64,000 nucleotides of DNA from Bordetella pertussis 18323 (GCF_000306945.1 NC_018518.1:124001-188000); one strand, 5' to 3'; positions 17,722 through 25,298 are shown, counted from the stretch's first letter. The notes: generated by a model from the sequence alone, not told the origin. Numbers and translations are program-made.

Positions 17722-18473
17722 GCGCGGACCCCTTGCTGGTGCTGGGCGACCTTGGCCGCCGTCTCGGCCTTCAGGACGTCGAGGCGGTCACGCTCGGCCT
17801 GGCCGGCCTGCTCTGCGGCGCGGCGGCGTTTCTCGGATGGGGACAGCGCGCCGGCCAGTAGCTTGCGCAGGCGCGCGATGTTCTCGGCGGCGACGGCGTC
17901 ATCGCCCAGACCACCCGAAGGATCAGGCGGCGGCAGCAGCGCGGCGACGTGCGGCGCCGGCAACAGGCCGGCCGTTCCGGCGGCGGTCAGCGCACGCTCG
18001 CGGCGGTCGGGGTCCCAACCGAGGGATGCCTGCCAGGCCACCGGCTGGCGATCATGGCGAGCCCGCGCCACCAGCCGGTCGTAGGCGCCCTTGAACGCCA
18101 TGCGCGCGCCCACCTCGTCGCCCAGGTCCAGCACGGTGCGGCACGCCGCGAAGGCTTGCGCCGTCTCCAGTGTCCAGACCACCGTTTCCGCCTCGTCGCG
18201 CGACACCAGCGCGGTGGCCCATGCTTCGTCAGCGGTGGGCCGGCTGTCGCCGGTGCCGTGCCCAAGCAGCGCCAGGATCTGCGCCGGCGTCGGCGGGAAC
18301 TTGACCTCGTTGGCCACGTACTGCGAGAACGCGGCGCTCACCGCTGGGAACTCGTAAGGCTCGAGCATGCGCAGCCAGAGCAACTGCGTGGTCGGCTGCG
18401 GCGGCAGCCGGTTGTAGGCATCGAAGACGCCGGCCAGCAGCTCGGCGAAGGCGGAAACGTCGCGGCTGTGCAT
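17718..18473 (-). CDS. phage replication protein, P-like
   Basis: 251 residues beginning MHSRDVSAFAELLAGVFDAYNRLPPQPTTQLLWLRMLEPYEFPAVSAAFSQYV, then KFPPTPAQILALL. This pattern (FA.LL.G...Y....P......W...L......V..A...Y......FPPTPA.I) is common in phage replication/helicase-loading proteins encoded next to an O-like initiator. The C-terminal 60 residues are a charged helix. Its start codon overlaps the O-like stop by one base. Confidence 0.65.
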   Translation of the reverse strand: MHSRDVSAFAELLAGVFDAYNRLPPQPTTQLLWLRMLEPYEFPAVSAAFSQYVANEVKFPPTPAQILALLGHGTGDSRPTADEAWATALVSRDEAETVVWTLETAQAFAACRTVLDLGDEVGARMAFKGAYDRLVARARHDRQPVAWQASLGWDPDRRERALTAAGTAGLLPAPHVAALLPPPDPSGGLGDDAVAAENIARLRKLLAGALSPSEKRRRAAEQAGQAERDRLDVLKAETAAKVAQHQQGVRA

Positions 18474-19264
18474 CAGGCTTGCTCCATGTCCAAGGTGAAG
18501 TTGTCCTGGCCGCCATGCCCGGCAAGGCGCAGGAATTCCTGCTTGCGGCGATCTGCCTCGCTCACGGCAGGCGCCGGGCGTGGCCCGAAGCCTTGTTTCG
18601 GGGGGAACAGTCCCTGCCAGCTCTTGCCGATGCAGTGCCGAATGACGTCGTCCGGCTGATGGCCCTGACCGCGGAAGGTCCCCAGGTCTTCGATCTGCTG
18701 GCGCGCGGTTTCCTCGGTGATCGGCTTTTTCAGCTGCACGCGGTGGCGGACCCAGCGCTCCCAGCTTTCCGCTGGCAGCCAGTCCGGCAGGTCGACCTTC
18801 ATCGCGTCGAAGCCCGAGTCCTTCGGCTTGCGCACGCGCTTATTGGTTGTTCCTGGTTGTTCCCTTGGTTGTTCTTGGTTGTTAGACCGCAGCTGCTGCG
18901 GGGGTGACTGCGGGATTTGCGGGGGTACCACCGCAGCCGCTGCGGTGGTTACTGCGGCATTTGCGGGGGTGCAGCTACTGCGGGGGCGCAACTGCTGCGG
19001 TGGTTGTTGAAAGGAATTCGCATCGACAACGTAGGTTGTGTGGCGCCCGTTGGCACGGTCGGCCACCACCACCTTGGCCTGTTCCAGCCACTTGATGGCG
19101 GCGTGAACAGTGCGCTCGGACAGGCACGTGTATTCGCACAGCGTGGGAATCGATGGCCACGCAGATCCAGCCTCGTCTGCATAGTCGGCCAGCGCCATCA
19201 GCACGGCCTTCGGCGAGGAAGGCATTTGCAGTGGCCGGCAGGCTTTCATGACCTCGTAGCTCAT
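18473..19264 (-). CDS. phage replication initiator, O-like, with winged helix
   Basis: 263 residues from MSYEVMKACRPLQM. An N-terminal winged-helix region (KAVLMALADYADEAG, SIPTLCEYTCLSERTVHAAIKWLEQAKVV) is followed by a Gln/Pro/Ala-rich linker (residues about 85-140) encoded by iteron-like DNA (18844-19004), then a C-terminal domain (DWLPAESWERWVRHRVQLKKPITEETARQQIEDL). This matches the design of lambda O, where the origin lies inside the gene: the protein binds repeats in its own coding sequence and recruits the helicase through P. Confidence 0.75.
   Translation of the reverse strand: MSYEVMKACRPLQMPSSPKAVLMALADYADEAGSAWPSIPTLCEYTCLSERTVHAAIKWLEQAKVVVADRANGRHTTYVVDANSFQQPPQQLRPRSSCTPANAAVTTAAAAVVPPQIPQSPPQQLRSNNQEQPREQPGTTNKRVRKPKDSGFDAMKVDLPDWLPAESWERWVRHRVQLKKPITEETARQQIEDLGTFRGQGHQPDDVIRHCIGKSWQGLFPPKQGFGPRPAPAVSEADRRKQEFLRLAGHGGQDNFTLDMEQA
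18844..19004. repeat. iteron-like repeat array, candidate phage origin
   Basis: Two sets of direct repeats inside the O-like gene. Four TGGTTGTT units lie at 18844, 18854, 18866 and 18876 (spacing 10, 12, 10, about one helical turn). Four copies of CARCYRCTGCGGKGGY lie at 18890, 18934, 18972 and 18989, with two ACTGCGG.ATTTGCGGGGGT units between them (from 18906 and 18950). The placement within an O-like gene parallels the lambda origin. Confidence 0.6.
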
Positions 19265-19327
19265 GAGCGCACATCCCTGCCGCATCGCTGTGCGAAACTA
19301 AGCGCCCATCCAACTAAGGAGTCCCGA

Positions 19328-19543
19328 ATGTCTGACAACGTCCTCAAGGACCACCCCATCAGTTCGATCGAAAAAGCGCTGGGCGACGGCTTGGCAAAAC
19401 TGCTCGGCAGTAGCGTGAAGGTCAAAATCAGCGGCTTGACGTTCGATGCCGGTGACGACTTCATGTTCGATGGACACATGGAAGCGTCGCAGTTGAGCAT
19501 TTCCGTAAACAAGAAATGGGACGACACCAAGCTGCGTGACTGA
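19328..19543 (+). CDS. hypothetical protein, plus-strand gene inside the phage operon
   Basis: 71 residues, MSDNVLKDHPISSIEKALGD, with an ideal AAGGAG site six bases before the ATG. It ends one base before the stop of the oppositely oriented YbcO-type gene and starts 63 bases from the O-like start, breaking the run of minus-strand genes. The two-part sequence (helical N-terminal half, beta-strand-like ISGLTFDAGDDFMFDGHMEASQLSISV) is not one I recognise. Strand and compactness suggest a moron-type cargo gene. Confidence 0.65.
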   Translation: MSDNVLKDHPISSIEKALGDGLAKLLGSSVKVKISGLTFDAGDDFMFDGHMEASQLSISVNKKWDDTKLRD

Positions 19544-19544
19544 T

Positions 19545-19994
19545 TCATAGGGTCTCCACATGCTGGAGACCCAGCTTTCCGGCGCGCACAGGCACCCACC
19601 GGGTGTATGCCCAGTCGAAGGTGGCGCGCTTGATTTCTCGGTCGATCCCGCTCTGGTCGTAGAGCGCGTGGCAGTGGAAGCAGGCGGGAACGGTGAATTT
19701 GTCGTGGACCTTCAGGCCCATGCCCTTGCCCTCGTTCTGGTGGGCGGGCACGACCGTGGGGTCTTCGGGGTAGCTGCGGCAGCCAGGGAAACGCAGGTAG
19801 CAGCATTCGCCTTTGCACGCGGCCAGGTACTTGGGGTCGTGATAGCCCGGGCGCTTCTTCGGCGCGCGGCGCTTGATGGCGGCGCGCTGTAGCGTTGCCT
19901 GCCGCATTGGGGTGGCGCTGGAGCCGCCCGAGAGCCGGACCCCGCCGGTGCGCAGCGGAGTCTTGCGTTGAAGGGGGGCACGTCGCTGCATCAC
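19545..19994 (-). CDS. phage nuclease, YbcO/DUF1364-like
   Basis: 149 residues. A basic N terminus (MMQRRAPLQRKTPLRTG, IKRRAPKKRPGYHDP) precedes a treble-clef-like core: CKGECCYLRFPGCRSYPEDPTVVPAHQNEGKGMGLK, then VPACFHCHALYD and IDREIKRATFDWAY. This arrangement matches the DUF1364/YbcO family of HNH-like nucleases found with NinB in lambdoid prophages. It overlaps ninB by four bases. Confidence 0.75.
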   Translation of the reverse strand: MMQRRAPLQRKTPLRTGGVRLSGGSSATPMRQATLQRAAIKRRAPKKRPGYHDPKYLAACKGECCYLRFPGCRSYPEDPTVVPAHQNEGKGMGLKVHDKFTVPACFHCHALYDQSGIDREIKRATFDWAYTRWVPVRAGKLGLQHVETL

Positions 19995-20446
19995 TGCCCT
20001 TCCCTGGCGCCGAACTGGACGCCCAGCGCCGCGCCGGCCGCCTCGACCTGCTGCAGGTATTGCGCCATGCCCTTGACCGTCAGGCCGGTGGTGCTGCCAA
20101 CCAGCACGCGATCACCACGCGGCGTGTAGTCCCACTTGCGGTAGCCCTCCAGGCACAGTTCGGGGTCGAATTCCTCGGGCAGATAGTCCCGCTTGAACTG
20201 TTCGTGCCAGACCTCGGCGGCGAAGCGCTGGCCCTGCACCCATGCCTGCTCGGAGATGTCGCGCAGCGGGCCTGCCCACATCAGGGCGTTCTGGCTCATC
20301 TTGCGCGGCTTGACGCGCTCGCGCACGACCACTTCCAACGGCTCGTCGGCATCCAGCGGCAGGTTCGCCAGGAACGCCTGCGCAGCCGCCTGCTGGCTCG
20401 GGCTCCGCAGGATGAACGTCTTGGGGTTCAGGAGGCGTTGGCGCAT
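19991..20446 (-). CDS. NinB family recombination protein
   Basis: 151 residues. KTFILRSPSQQAAAQAFLANLP and EPLEVVVRERVKPRKMSQNALMWAGPLRDISEQAWV are diagnostic of NinB (lambda Orf), a recombination mediator that helps load recombinase on SSB-coated DNA. The ending EFDPELCLEGYRKWDYTPRGDRVLVGSTTGLTVKGMAQYLQQVEA also fits. It lies between a 59-residue gene and the YbcO-type nuclease, both joined by overlaps. Confidence 0.85.
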   Translation of the reverse strand: MRQRLLNPKTFILRSPSQQAAAQAFLANLPLDADEPLEVVVRERVKPRKMSQNALMWAGPLRDISEQAWVQGQRFAAEVWHEQFKRDYLPEEFDPELCLEGYRKWDYTPRGDRVLVGSTTGLTVKGMAQYLQQVEAAGAALGVQFGAREGQ

Positions 20447-20625
20447 CAGTGCCTCGTCGAGAATTGGGTGAAGCGGCCGACAATGTTCATCGCACGTTCC
20501 AACTCGGGGTCTTGACGCTCGCGCAGTCGCATTTCTTCGTAGACCTTCGCGAAGTCCTGGCCATGCAGGCGCATTGCTTCTTCGATGGCGCGCTGGGCGA
20601 TCTTGAGGGCTTCGTCATACGTCAT
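20446..20625 (-). CDS. small phage protein, 59 residues
   Basis: MTYDEALKIAQRAIEEAMRL at the start, FTQFSTRH at the end; mostly helical and charged. It is coupled on both sides: its ATG overlaps the upstream stop (ATGA at 20622-20625) and its TGA overlaps the ninB ATG (TGATG). Small helical proteins at this place are common in lambdoid phages; function unknown. Confidence 0.65.
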   Translation of the reverse strand: MTYDEALKIAQRAIEEAMRLHGQDFAKVYEEMRLRERQDPELERAMNIVGRFTQFSTRH

Positions 20626-20999
20626 GCGACCCTCTGAGCGGCAATCACTTCTTGCATGATCGTGAGACGCCCAAGATGATTGAGATACTGGCTCACCGCG
20701 TAGTTGCCCACTGCGGCCTCAAACGCATTGATCTTCTCAGCCGGCAGGTTCAGCCGCGGCGCACCGCTCGGCAGCAGCGGATCCTCATGGAGGTAGCTGC
20801 TGACGTGCTGCGGGTACATGCCGCACAACTCGGCAAGCGTTCGCATCGTCATGCCGCGCGGCTGGCGCATGTCCCAGGCAAGTCTCACCGCCTGGCGGTA
20901 GGTCACGCATCGCGCGATTTCCGCCTTGTCTATGAACAGCATTGGTTCAGACGGGCGGATGCGCAGGAAATCGAGGCCAACCCCTTGTTCTCGCTGCAT
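20622..20999 (-). CDS. phage DNA-binding protein (helix-turn-helix)
   Basis: Up to 125 residues. A helix-turn-helix is visible in AVRLAWDMRQPRGMTMRTLAELCGMYPQHVSSYLHED. No clear ribosome site marks the start; MQREQGV at 20999 or MLFIDKA at 20942 are possible. Probably a regulator; the order repressor, Cro, this gene, ninB recalls the CII/CIII-to-nin stretch of lambdoid phages, but I cannot assign it. Confidence 0.55.
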   Translation of the reverse strand: MQREQGVGLDFLRIRPSEPMLFIDKAEIARCVTYRQAVRLAWDMRQPRGMTMRTLAELCGMYPQHVSSYLHEDPLLPSGAPRLNLPAEKINAFEAAVGNYAVSQYLNHLGRLTIMQEVIAAQRVA

Positions 21000-21074
21000 T
21001 TTCGAATACGCCTAATAGGGAAATTTCATGGAGTAACAGCGTCGGTAACAGAGTCGGGATATGGAGAATTTGCC

Positions 21075-21263
21075 TTGTCCCAATCCACCGAGACCGACAT
21101 GACGGAAACCGAAAAACTGCTGAACCACGCCCAGGAAATCGCCAGGCGTGCCTTCGATGACCCGTCGGAAAAGACGGTCATGGACCTTTTCGACGAGCTG
21201 CGCGCAGAGCGAGACCGCCGGGCCTGGGAAGGCTCTGACGCCGCCGGCGCGACGGTGCACTGA
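21075..21263 (+). CDS. small acidic phage protein
   Basis: 62 residues, MSQSTETDMTETEKLLNHAQ, read from TTG with GGAGAA six bases upstream; the first in-frame ATG (21099) has no ribosome site. Strongly helical and charged (EIARRAFDDPSEKTVMDLFDELRAERDRRAW). It runs opposite to the main operon; function unknown. Confidence 0.5.
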   Translation: MSQSTETDMTETEKLLNHAQEIARRAFDDPSEKTVMDLFDELRAERDRRAWEGSDAAGATVH

Positions 21264-21348
21264 ATCATGGTCATCGAATTGGGCAGACAGCCCCCTCCTC
21301 GTAAACTGGTAGGTCTCATCCTTACCAGTCAGAGACAAGGAGCCGAGC

Positions 21349-21603
21349 ATGGAAGAGTAAGAACTGCGGCATCGGCTGGCAGTTGCCGAAGGGAACATCG
21401 CGGGCCTGGTGGCGGTCATCGGCGCCCTCGTCCGGCAGCTGCCAGAAGAGCAACGGCTACACCTAGAGGCGCGAGCAGAAGCAATGTTCGAGCCGCTCGA
21501 AGCAGCGATGCTCGGCGACGCCGATCCGTATTCGGACTCATCGCTTGCCGGTCTGCGCAACGTGCGGACCATGCTGAGCGATTTGCTTTCCAGAAGCGCG
21601 TAG
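21349..21603 (+). pseudogene. small phage gene with stop at codon 4
   Basis: An ATG with AAGGAG upstream is followed by GAA GAG and then TAA, after which the same frame stays open for 81 codons: ELRHRLAVAEGNIAGLVAVIGALVRQLPEEQRLHLEARAE and so on to SRSA. The good ribosome site and the amphipathic helix resuming immediately argue that TAA arose from a sense codon. Alternatively translation starts at the GTG at 21409, leaving 64 residues. Confidence 0.55.
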
Positions 21604-21620
21604 CGGCATCGCTGTCCATG

Positions 21621-22310
21621 TCAGGCCGCCTCCTGCTGCGCCGGTGCGGCGGTGGCCAATCCAGCATGGGGGCTTCGCTCAAGGTAGGCATTGGCAGCCT
21701 TGCGGAGCTTCTTGGCCAAGCAACGAACGCGCTGCTTGTATCGATCCGGAGCCAGCAAATCGGGCCGCTTCAACGCAAGCCACTGCCGAGCTGCGAAGTG
21801 GAAAACGTCGCCGCTGTTGGCCGGCCACAGAGCGTCCCCGCCGAACGTAGAATCGGAGACTCTTACACCTTCCTGATCTACGCCGGGGGAACTCGCTTGA
21901 AACTTTTCGACCGCATCGCCCTTTTCCTGTGGCGGGACAGATACGACTACGACCCGACCCGCGGATGCCCAGGTGAGCAAAACAACATTTCCCTGTGGAC
22001 CAGGCTTCGCCCCGCGCGAAAGCGCCTCATCGCGGTACTGCTGAATGGGCAGCTTTGGCTGGCGTTCATCGGTGGCATGTTCGCCCTGGGCGCTGCCCTG
22101 CTCCCCGGATACCTGGACCGAGTCAAAACCGACCAGCAGGTGAATACGAACACCGGGGAATTGCTGCTGCGTTGCGTTCAGGAAGCCAACCATGTCCTGA
22201 GATGCCGGCCAGTCTCGGACGAACAGGATGAGATCGTCTCCGGCGTGGACGGGCCGAGCCTCGATTCGAATAGGCCTGGGCGCGAAAGCCCGGCGCAGGA
22301 CGTTAAGCAT
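21621..22310 (-). CDS. hypothetical phage protein
   Basis: 229 residues, start MLNVLRRAFAPRPIRIEARPV with GGAGG seven bases upstream. It contains DDLILFVRDWPASQDMVGFLNATQQQFPGVRIHLLVGFDSVQV, an alpha/beta-like segment, and a basic C-terminal helix (DRYKQRVRCLAKKLRKAANAYL). I do not recognise a domain. It directly follows, and overlaps by 8 bases, the Cro-like gene, the position of early lytic genes. Confidence 0.55.
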   Translation of the reverse strand: MLNVLRRAFAPRPIRIEARPVHAGDDLILFVRDWPASQDMVGFLNATQQQFPGVRIHLLVGFDSVQVSGEQGSAQGEHATDERQPKLPIQQYRDEALSRGAKPGPQGNVVLLTWASAGRVVVVSVPPQEKGDAVEKFQASSPGVDQEGVRVSDSTFGGDALWPANSGDVFHFAARQWLALKRPDLLAPDRYKQRVRCLAKKLRKAANAYLERSPHAGLATAAPAQQEAA

Positions 22311-22554
22311 GAGTAACCTCCTGCTGGGCCTGGGCGGCCAGCTCGGGCCAGACGCGGGGCCAGTCGCCGGGACGCAGATCACGGCGGCTTACTTCGCCGC
22401 CGGTGGCCCGCTCTATCGCTGCGCAATGCTCGACCGGAACAGGTCGGCGGCCCGTGCGCCACTGATAGACGAGTGCCGGGGACACTCCGACCTCGCGCGC
22501 CAGCGCTGCAGCACTGGTGGCGTCTTCCCGGTTGAGATAGCTATTCAGGTCCAT
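22303..22554 (-). CDS. Cro/YdaS-like phage repressor
   Basis: 83 residues: MDLNSYLNREDATSAAALAREVGVSPALVYQWRTGRRPVPVEHCAAIERATGGEVSRRDLRP. This is the YdaS/Cro helix-turn-helix family, and RRDLRPGDW is its usual C-terminal mark. It is divergent from the CI-like gene, with two 11 bp operator-like palindromes between them, so it is the lytic-side switch repressor. The start at 22554 is chosen over an upstream ATG because it gives the family N terminus. Confidence 0.85.
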   Translation of the reverse strand: MDLNSYLNREDATSAAALAREVGVSPALVYQWRTGRRPVPVEHCAAIERATGGEVSRRDLRPGDWPRVWPELAAQAQQEVTHA

Positions 22555-22565
22555 GGCCCAAACTA

Positions 22566-22576
22566 TAGCGTTGCTA
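22566..22576. promoter_or_regulatory. operator-like palindrome 1 (CI/Cro switch)
   Basis: TAGCGTTGCTA, an inverted repeat TAGC-N3-GCTA next to the Cro start. Confidence 0.65.
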
Positions 22577-22613
22577 CAGTTCAAACACAAGCCATGCTAC
22601 AGAATAATTTGAA

Positions 22614-22624
22614 TAGCATCGCTA
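22614..22624. promoter_or_regulatory. operator-like palindrome 2 (CI/Cro switch)
   Basis: TAGCATCGCTA, the same TAGC-N3-GCTA plan, ending one base before the repressor ATG. A half site GCTAC lies at 22596. Binding here would shut off the repressor's own start. Confidence 0.65.
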
Positions 22625-22625
22625 T

Positions 22626-23720
22626 ATGAGAATTTGGACCATCGAGGAAGAAGCGGCGGCGCTGCGCGAACGCTTTCAGGGCGTCAACCGCGCCGCGTTC
22701 GCGCGCGACCATGAGGTCAAGGGTGGGCAGGCGATGATCTACCAGCACATCACCGGCCGCCGCCCTATCAGCATTGAGGCTGCCATGGCCTACGCGGCCG
22801 GCTTCAATTGCAAGCTCGAGGAAATCAGCCCTCGCCTTGCGCTGGAGGCACAAAAGGCGGCCGCGTTGTCGTCTGAGACGATCGCGCCTCAAGTCTCCGA
22901 ATCCATCGTCTGGCCCTTCCCCTCGATTTCCGAGGCGGACGTGCGCTCCTTAACCCCTGGCCAGCTTGGACAGTTGGAAGGTGCCATTGCCCTGGCGATC
23001 GGACAGCTGCGGCTTGGCGTGGATGTTGCGCCGGCCCGACGTGCTGCAGCGCCAGCGCCACGACCCGGCGACCTGGTCGACATCGAAGCCGCGGCGGATG
23101 AGTTTCCGATGCGTATCGGCGGCGTCCCCGCGCCATGGGAGCCAGGCGGCACGACTACCAGGCAGATGGAACGCCATAGCCAGGGCCTGCGCATCAGCCA
23201 GGCGGTCAATGTCGGGCACGTTGAAGACTCGGGCTACTCCGCGAACGACCACGAATTCATTCCCATCCCCGAGCTGGACGTGCGCCTAGCGGCGGGCAAG
23301 CTCGGCATCGAGAACTATCAGGAGACAGAAATTGGTCAGATTCTGCTCCGCCGGTCATTCCTCGAGTCGTTCAAGCGGCCGATCAAGCGCATGCGCATCT
23401 GCTATGGCAATGGACCTAGCATGGAGCCCGTCATCCGCCATCGGAACCCGATGCTTGTAGATGTCCACCCTGTATCGCTGGATGAAGTGCAGCCGCGTTT
23501 CGTCTATGCCATCAATCGGGGAGGCAAGATGATCGTGAAATGCCTGGAGCGCTGGAAGGATGGGCGGTGGATGGCCATTTCAACCAATCCTGACCCAGAC
23601 CATCATCCGTTCCCGCTGGCCACCGATGACGGCGGCGAGGTACGAATCATAGGCACCGTGCTCTGGTCACCCTACGATCTGCGCAATGGAGTAGATGAGC
23701 GACTATTGCAAGGCTGGTAA
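22626..23720 (+). CDS. CI-like phage repressor with S24 peptidase domain
   Basis: 364 residues. N-terminal helix-turn-helix (about 20-62: NRAAFARDHEVKGGQAMIYQHITGRRPISIEAAMAYA), a long linker, then a LexA/CI-type autopeptidase domain: cleavage site A223-G224 (LAAGKLG), nucleophile S265 in GNGPSMEPVI and general base K305 in MIVKCLER. RecA-stimulated self-cleavage should induce the prophage. There is no Shine-Dalgarno site before the ATG and the operator abuts it, so the message may be leaderless as for lambda cI. It appears complete. Confidence 0.88.
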   Translation: MRIWTIEEEAAALRERFQGVNRAAFARDHEVKGGQAMIYQHITGRRPISIEAAMAYAAGFNCKLEEISPRLALEAQKAAALSSETIAPQVSESIVWPFPSISEADVRSLTPGQLGQLEGAIALAIGQLRLGVDVAPARRAAAPAPRPGDLVDIEAAADEFPMRIGGVPAPWEPGGTTTRQMERHSQGLRISQAVNVGHVEDSGYSANDHEFIPIPELDVRLAAGKLGIENYQETEIGQILLRRSFLESFKRPIKRMRICYGNGPSMEPVIRHRNPMLVDVHPVSLDEVQPRFVYAINRGGKMIVKCLERWKDGRWMAISTNPDPDHHPFPLATDDGGEVRIIGTVLWSPYDLRNGVDERLLQGW

Positions 23721-23791
23721 GCACTCCAGCGCAAAACCAACAGTGCCCTGGGGCACGTGTTGCAGAGACCCCACTCTAGGAGCGCGTGTAT

Positions 23792-23998
23792 ATGAACATC
23801 GACAACACACTTATCCAGGCCGTAGTTGTCGCCGGGGTCATCCTCTTGCTCATCCTGTGGATTTGTCTGCCGTTCGCGGTGTTCGGCGTCAAGCGACGGC
23901 TGGATCGGATCATTCGTTTGCTTGAACAGCAGCAGTCTGCGCCGCAGCCTGAGCGCCGCACCGACTCCGAGCCATTTGTATCGCGCTCGCTGCGCTGA
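23792..23998 (+). CDS. small membrane protein
   Basis: 68 residues: MNIDNTLIQAVVVAGVILLL begins a single transmembrane helix (about residues 10-32), followed by a basic amphipathic tail (KRRLDRIIRLLEQQQ). TAGGAG lies nine bases before the ATG; a GTG two codons upstream is too close to it. It is on the repressor side of the prophage, where lysogenically expressed cargo genes occur. Function unknown. Confidence 0.6.
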   Translation: MNIDNTLIQAVVVAGVILLLILWICLPFAVFGVKRRLDRIIRLLEQQQSAPQPERRTDSEPFVSRSLR

Positions 23999-24142
23999 CC
24001 GAAGCGCTGGGAATCCATAACAGTGCATAGGCGTGCCGATGCGGGTGCTTGGGCCCGTGGTGTGAGCCGGGAGTGCGGCTGGGGTGAGGGATGGTGAGGC
24101 GGAGCGGTGGGTAAGGGGCTGAGACACCCGACATCCGAAGAA

Positions 24143-24168
24143 AGCATATGCTTGCTATTTTGTTAGCA
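24143..24168. promoter_or_regulatory. paired palindromes before a truncated phage gene
   Basis: AGCATATGCT (24143-24152) directly followed by TGCTA-N6-TAGCA (24153-24168). The site is AT-rich against a GC-rich background, 40 bases upstream of an ATG at 24208; a likely operator or promoter region. Confidence 0.5.
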
Positions 24169-24207
24169 TGATGCGAGAATTTCTGCTCCATCACGAGAGG
24201 GGTTCTC

Positions 24208-24254
24208 ATGACTGCCAACGAAAACCAAACCAGCAAGAGAAATGGCGGGTTAGC
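24208..24254 (+). pseudogene. phage gene fragment cut by IS481
   Basis: Only about 15 codons remain (MTANENQTSKRNGG) after a GAGAGGGG ribosome site; the frame then enters IS481 copy 3 and would end VNCQ. Too short to identify. Confidence 0.5.
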
Positions 24255-25200
24255 TGTGAACTGTCAATAGGTTGTATTCGTCCAGGTTGAGTCTGGAGAT
24301 GGGTACAGCGCGCCCGATGCCTTGGTGGGGTCGATGCCAGTTGTAGTGGTGTAGCCAGGATTTCATGGCATCGGCTCGGTGTTGGGAGTTCTGGTAGGTG
24401 TGAGCGTAAGCCCACTCACGCAAGGCCGACTGGATGAAGCGTTCGGCCTTGCCATTGGTCTGTGGGCGGTAAGGTCGGGTAAAGCGGTGCTTGATGCCCA
24501 GCTCATGGCACAGCGCGGCGAAGGCGCGGCTGCGAAAGGCCGAGCCATTGTCGGTGAGCAAGCGCTGGATGGTCACGCCCAGGCGCTGGTAGTAGGCCAC
24601 TGCGTCCTTGAGGAACTGGACGGCGCTGGGGAAGCGCTCGTCGGGGTGGATGTCGGTGAAGGCCACGCGGGCGTGGTCATCGATGGCCACGAAGACGAAG
24701 TCCCAGCCGGCCCCCTCAACGGTATCGCGTCGGTTGCCCGTGACCCGGTGGCCAGGGCGCTGGATACGTCCCAGCTTCTTGATGTCGATGTGCAGCAGAT
24801 CGCCGGGGGCCTGATGCTCGTAGCGCACCACCGGCTCGGCCGGCTCCAGGTCGGCCAGGTGCGACAGACCGGCGCGGGCCAGGACGCGGCTGACGGTGCT
24901 GGCTGACACGCCCAGCGCCTGGGCGATGCGCGCTTGGGTCAGCCGCTTGCGGCGCAGCTCCACGATAGCCAGCGCCTTGGCCGGCGCAATCGCTCGGGGC
25001 GAGACCGTCGGGCGCGAGGACGCATCGGCCAAGCCCGCCTGGCCCTGAGCCAGGAAGCGGCCCAGCCATTTGCGCACAGTCGGCGCGGTGACCCCATAGG
25101 CGCGGGCCGCTTCAGGCACACAAACTTGATGGGCGATCAATTGCTGGACCATTTCGAGTCGACGTAGGAAGGTCAATCGGGCATGCTTATGGGTGTTCAT
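24250..25200 (-). CDS. IS481 transposase (copy 3)
   Basis: Identical 316-residue DDE transposase (D139, D217, E253). Here the flank GTTAGC makes the stop TAA instead of TAG, showing that the terminator codon depends on the insertion site. Confidence 0.97.
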   Translation of the reverse strand: MNTHKHARLTFLRRLEMVQQLIAHQVCVPEAARAYGVTAPTVRKWLGRFLAQGQAGLADASSRPTVSPRAIAPAKALAIVELRRKRLTQARIAQALGVSASTVSRVLARAGLSHLADLEPAEPVVRYEHQAPGDLLHIDIKKLGRIQRPGHRVTGNRRDTVEGAGWDFVFVAIDDHARVAFTDIHPDERFPSAVQFLKDAVAYYQRLGVTIQRLLTDNGSAFRSRAFAALCHELGIKHRFTRPYRPQTNGKAERFIQSALREWAYAHTYQNSQHRADAMKSWLHHYNWHRPHQGIGRAVPISRLNLDEYNLLTVHS

Positions 25201-25297
25201 CCGGCCGGGCTCCTTGAGTGAACTGGGGGGTTGGCGATTTCCAGTTTCTCAAATCCGGTTCGGATGAACCATGCATACAACCTATTGAATCTTCACA
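24255..25297 (-). mobile_element. IS481: IS481 copy 3
   Basis: 1,043 bp, minus strand. Flanks are GTTAGC (24249-24254) and GCTAGC (25298-25303). They differ at the second base, so this is either a mutated duplication or a recombination junction. It ends the prophage block. Confidence 0.98.
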
Positions 25298-25298
25298 G

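Noticed and set aside
9456..24254. Phage att sites or tRNA target
   Set aside because: Both prophage ends are IS481 junctions; no tRNA and no matching direct repeats were seen at the borders.
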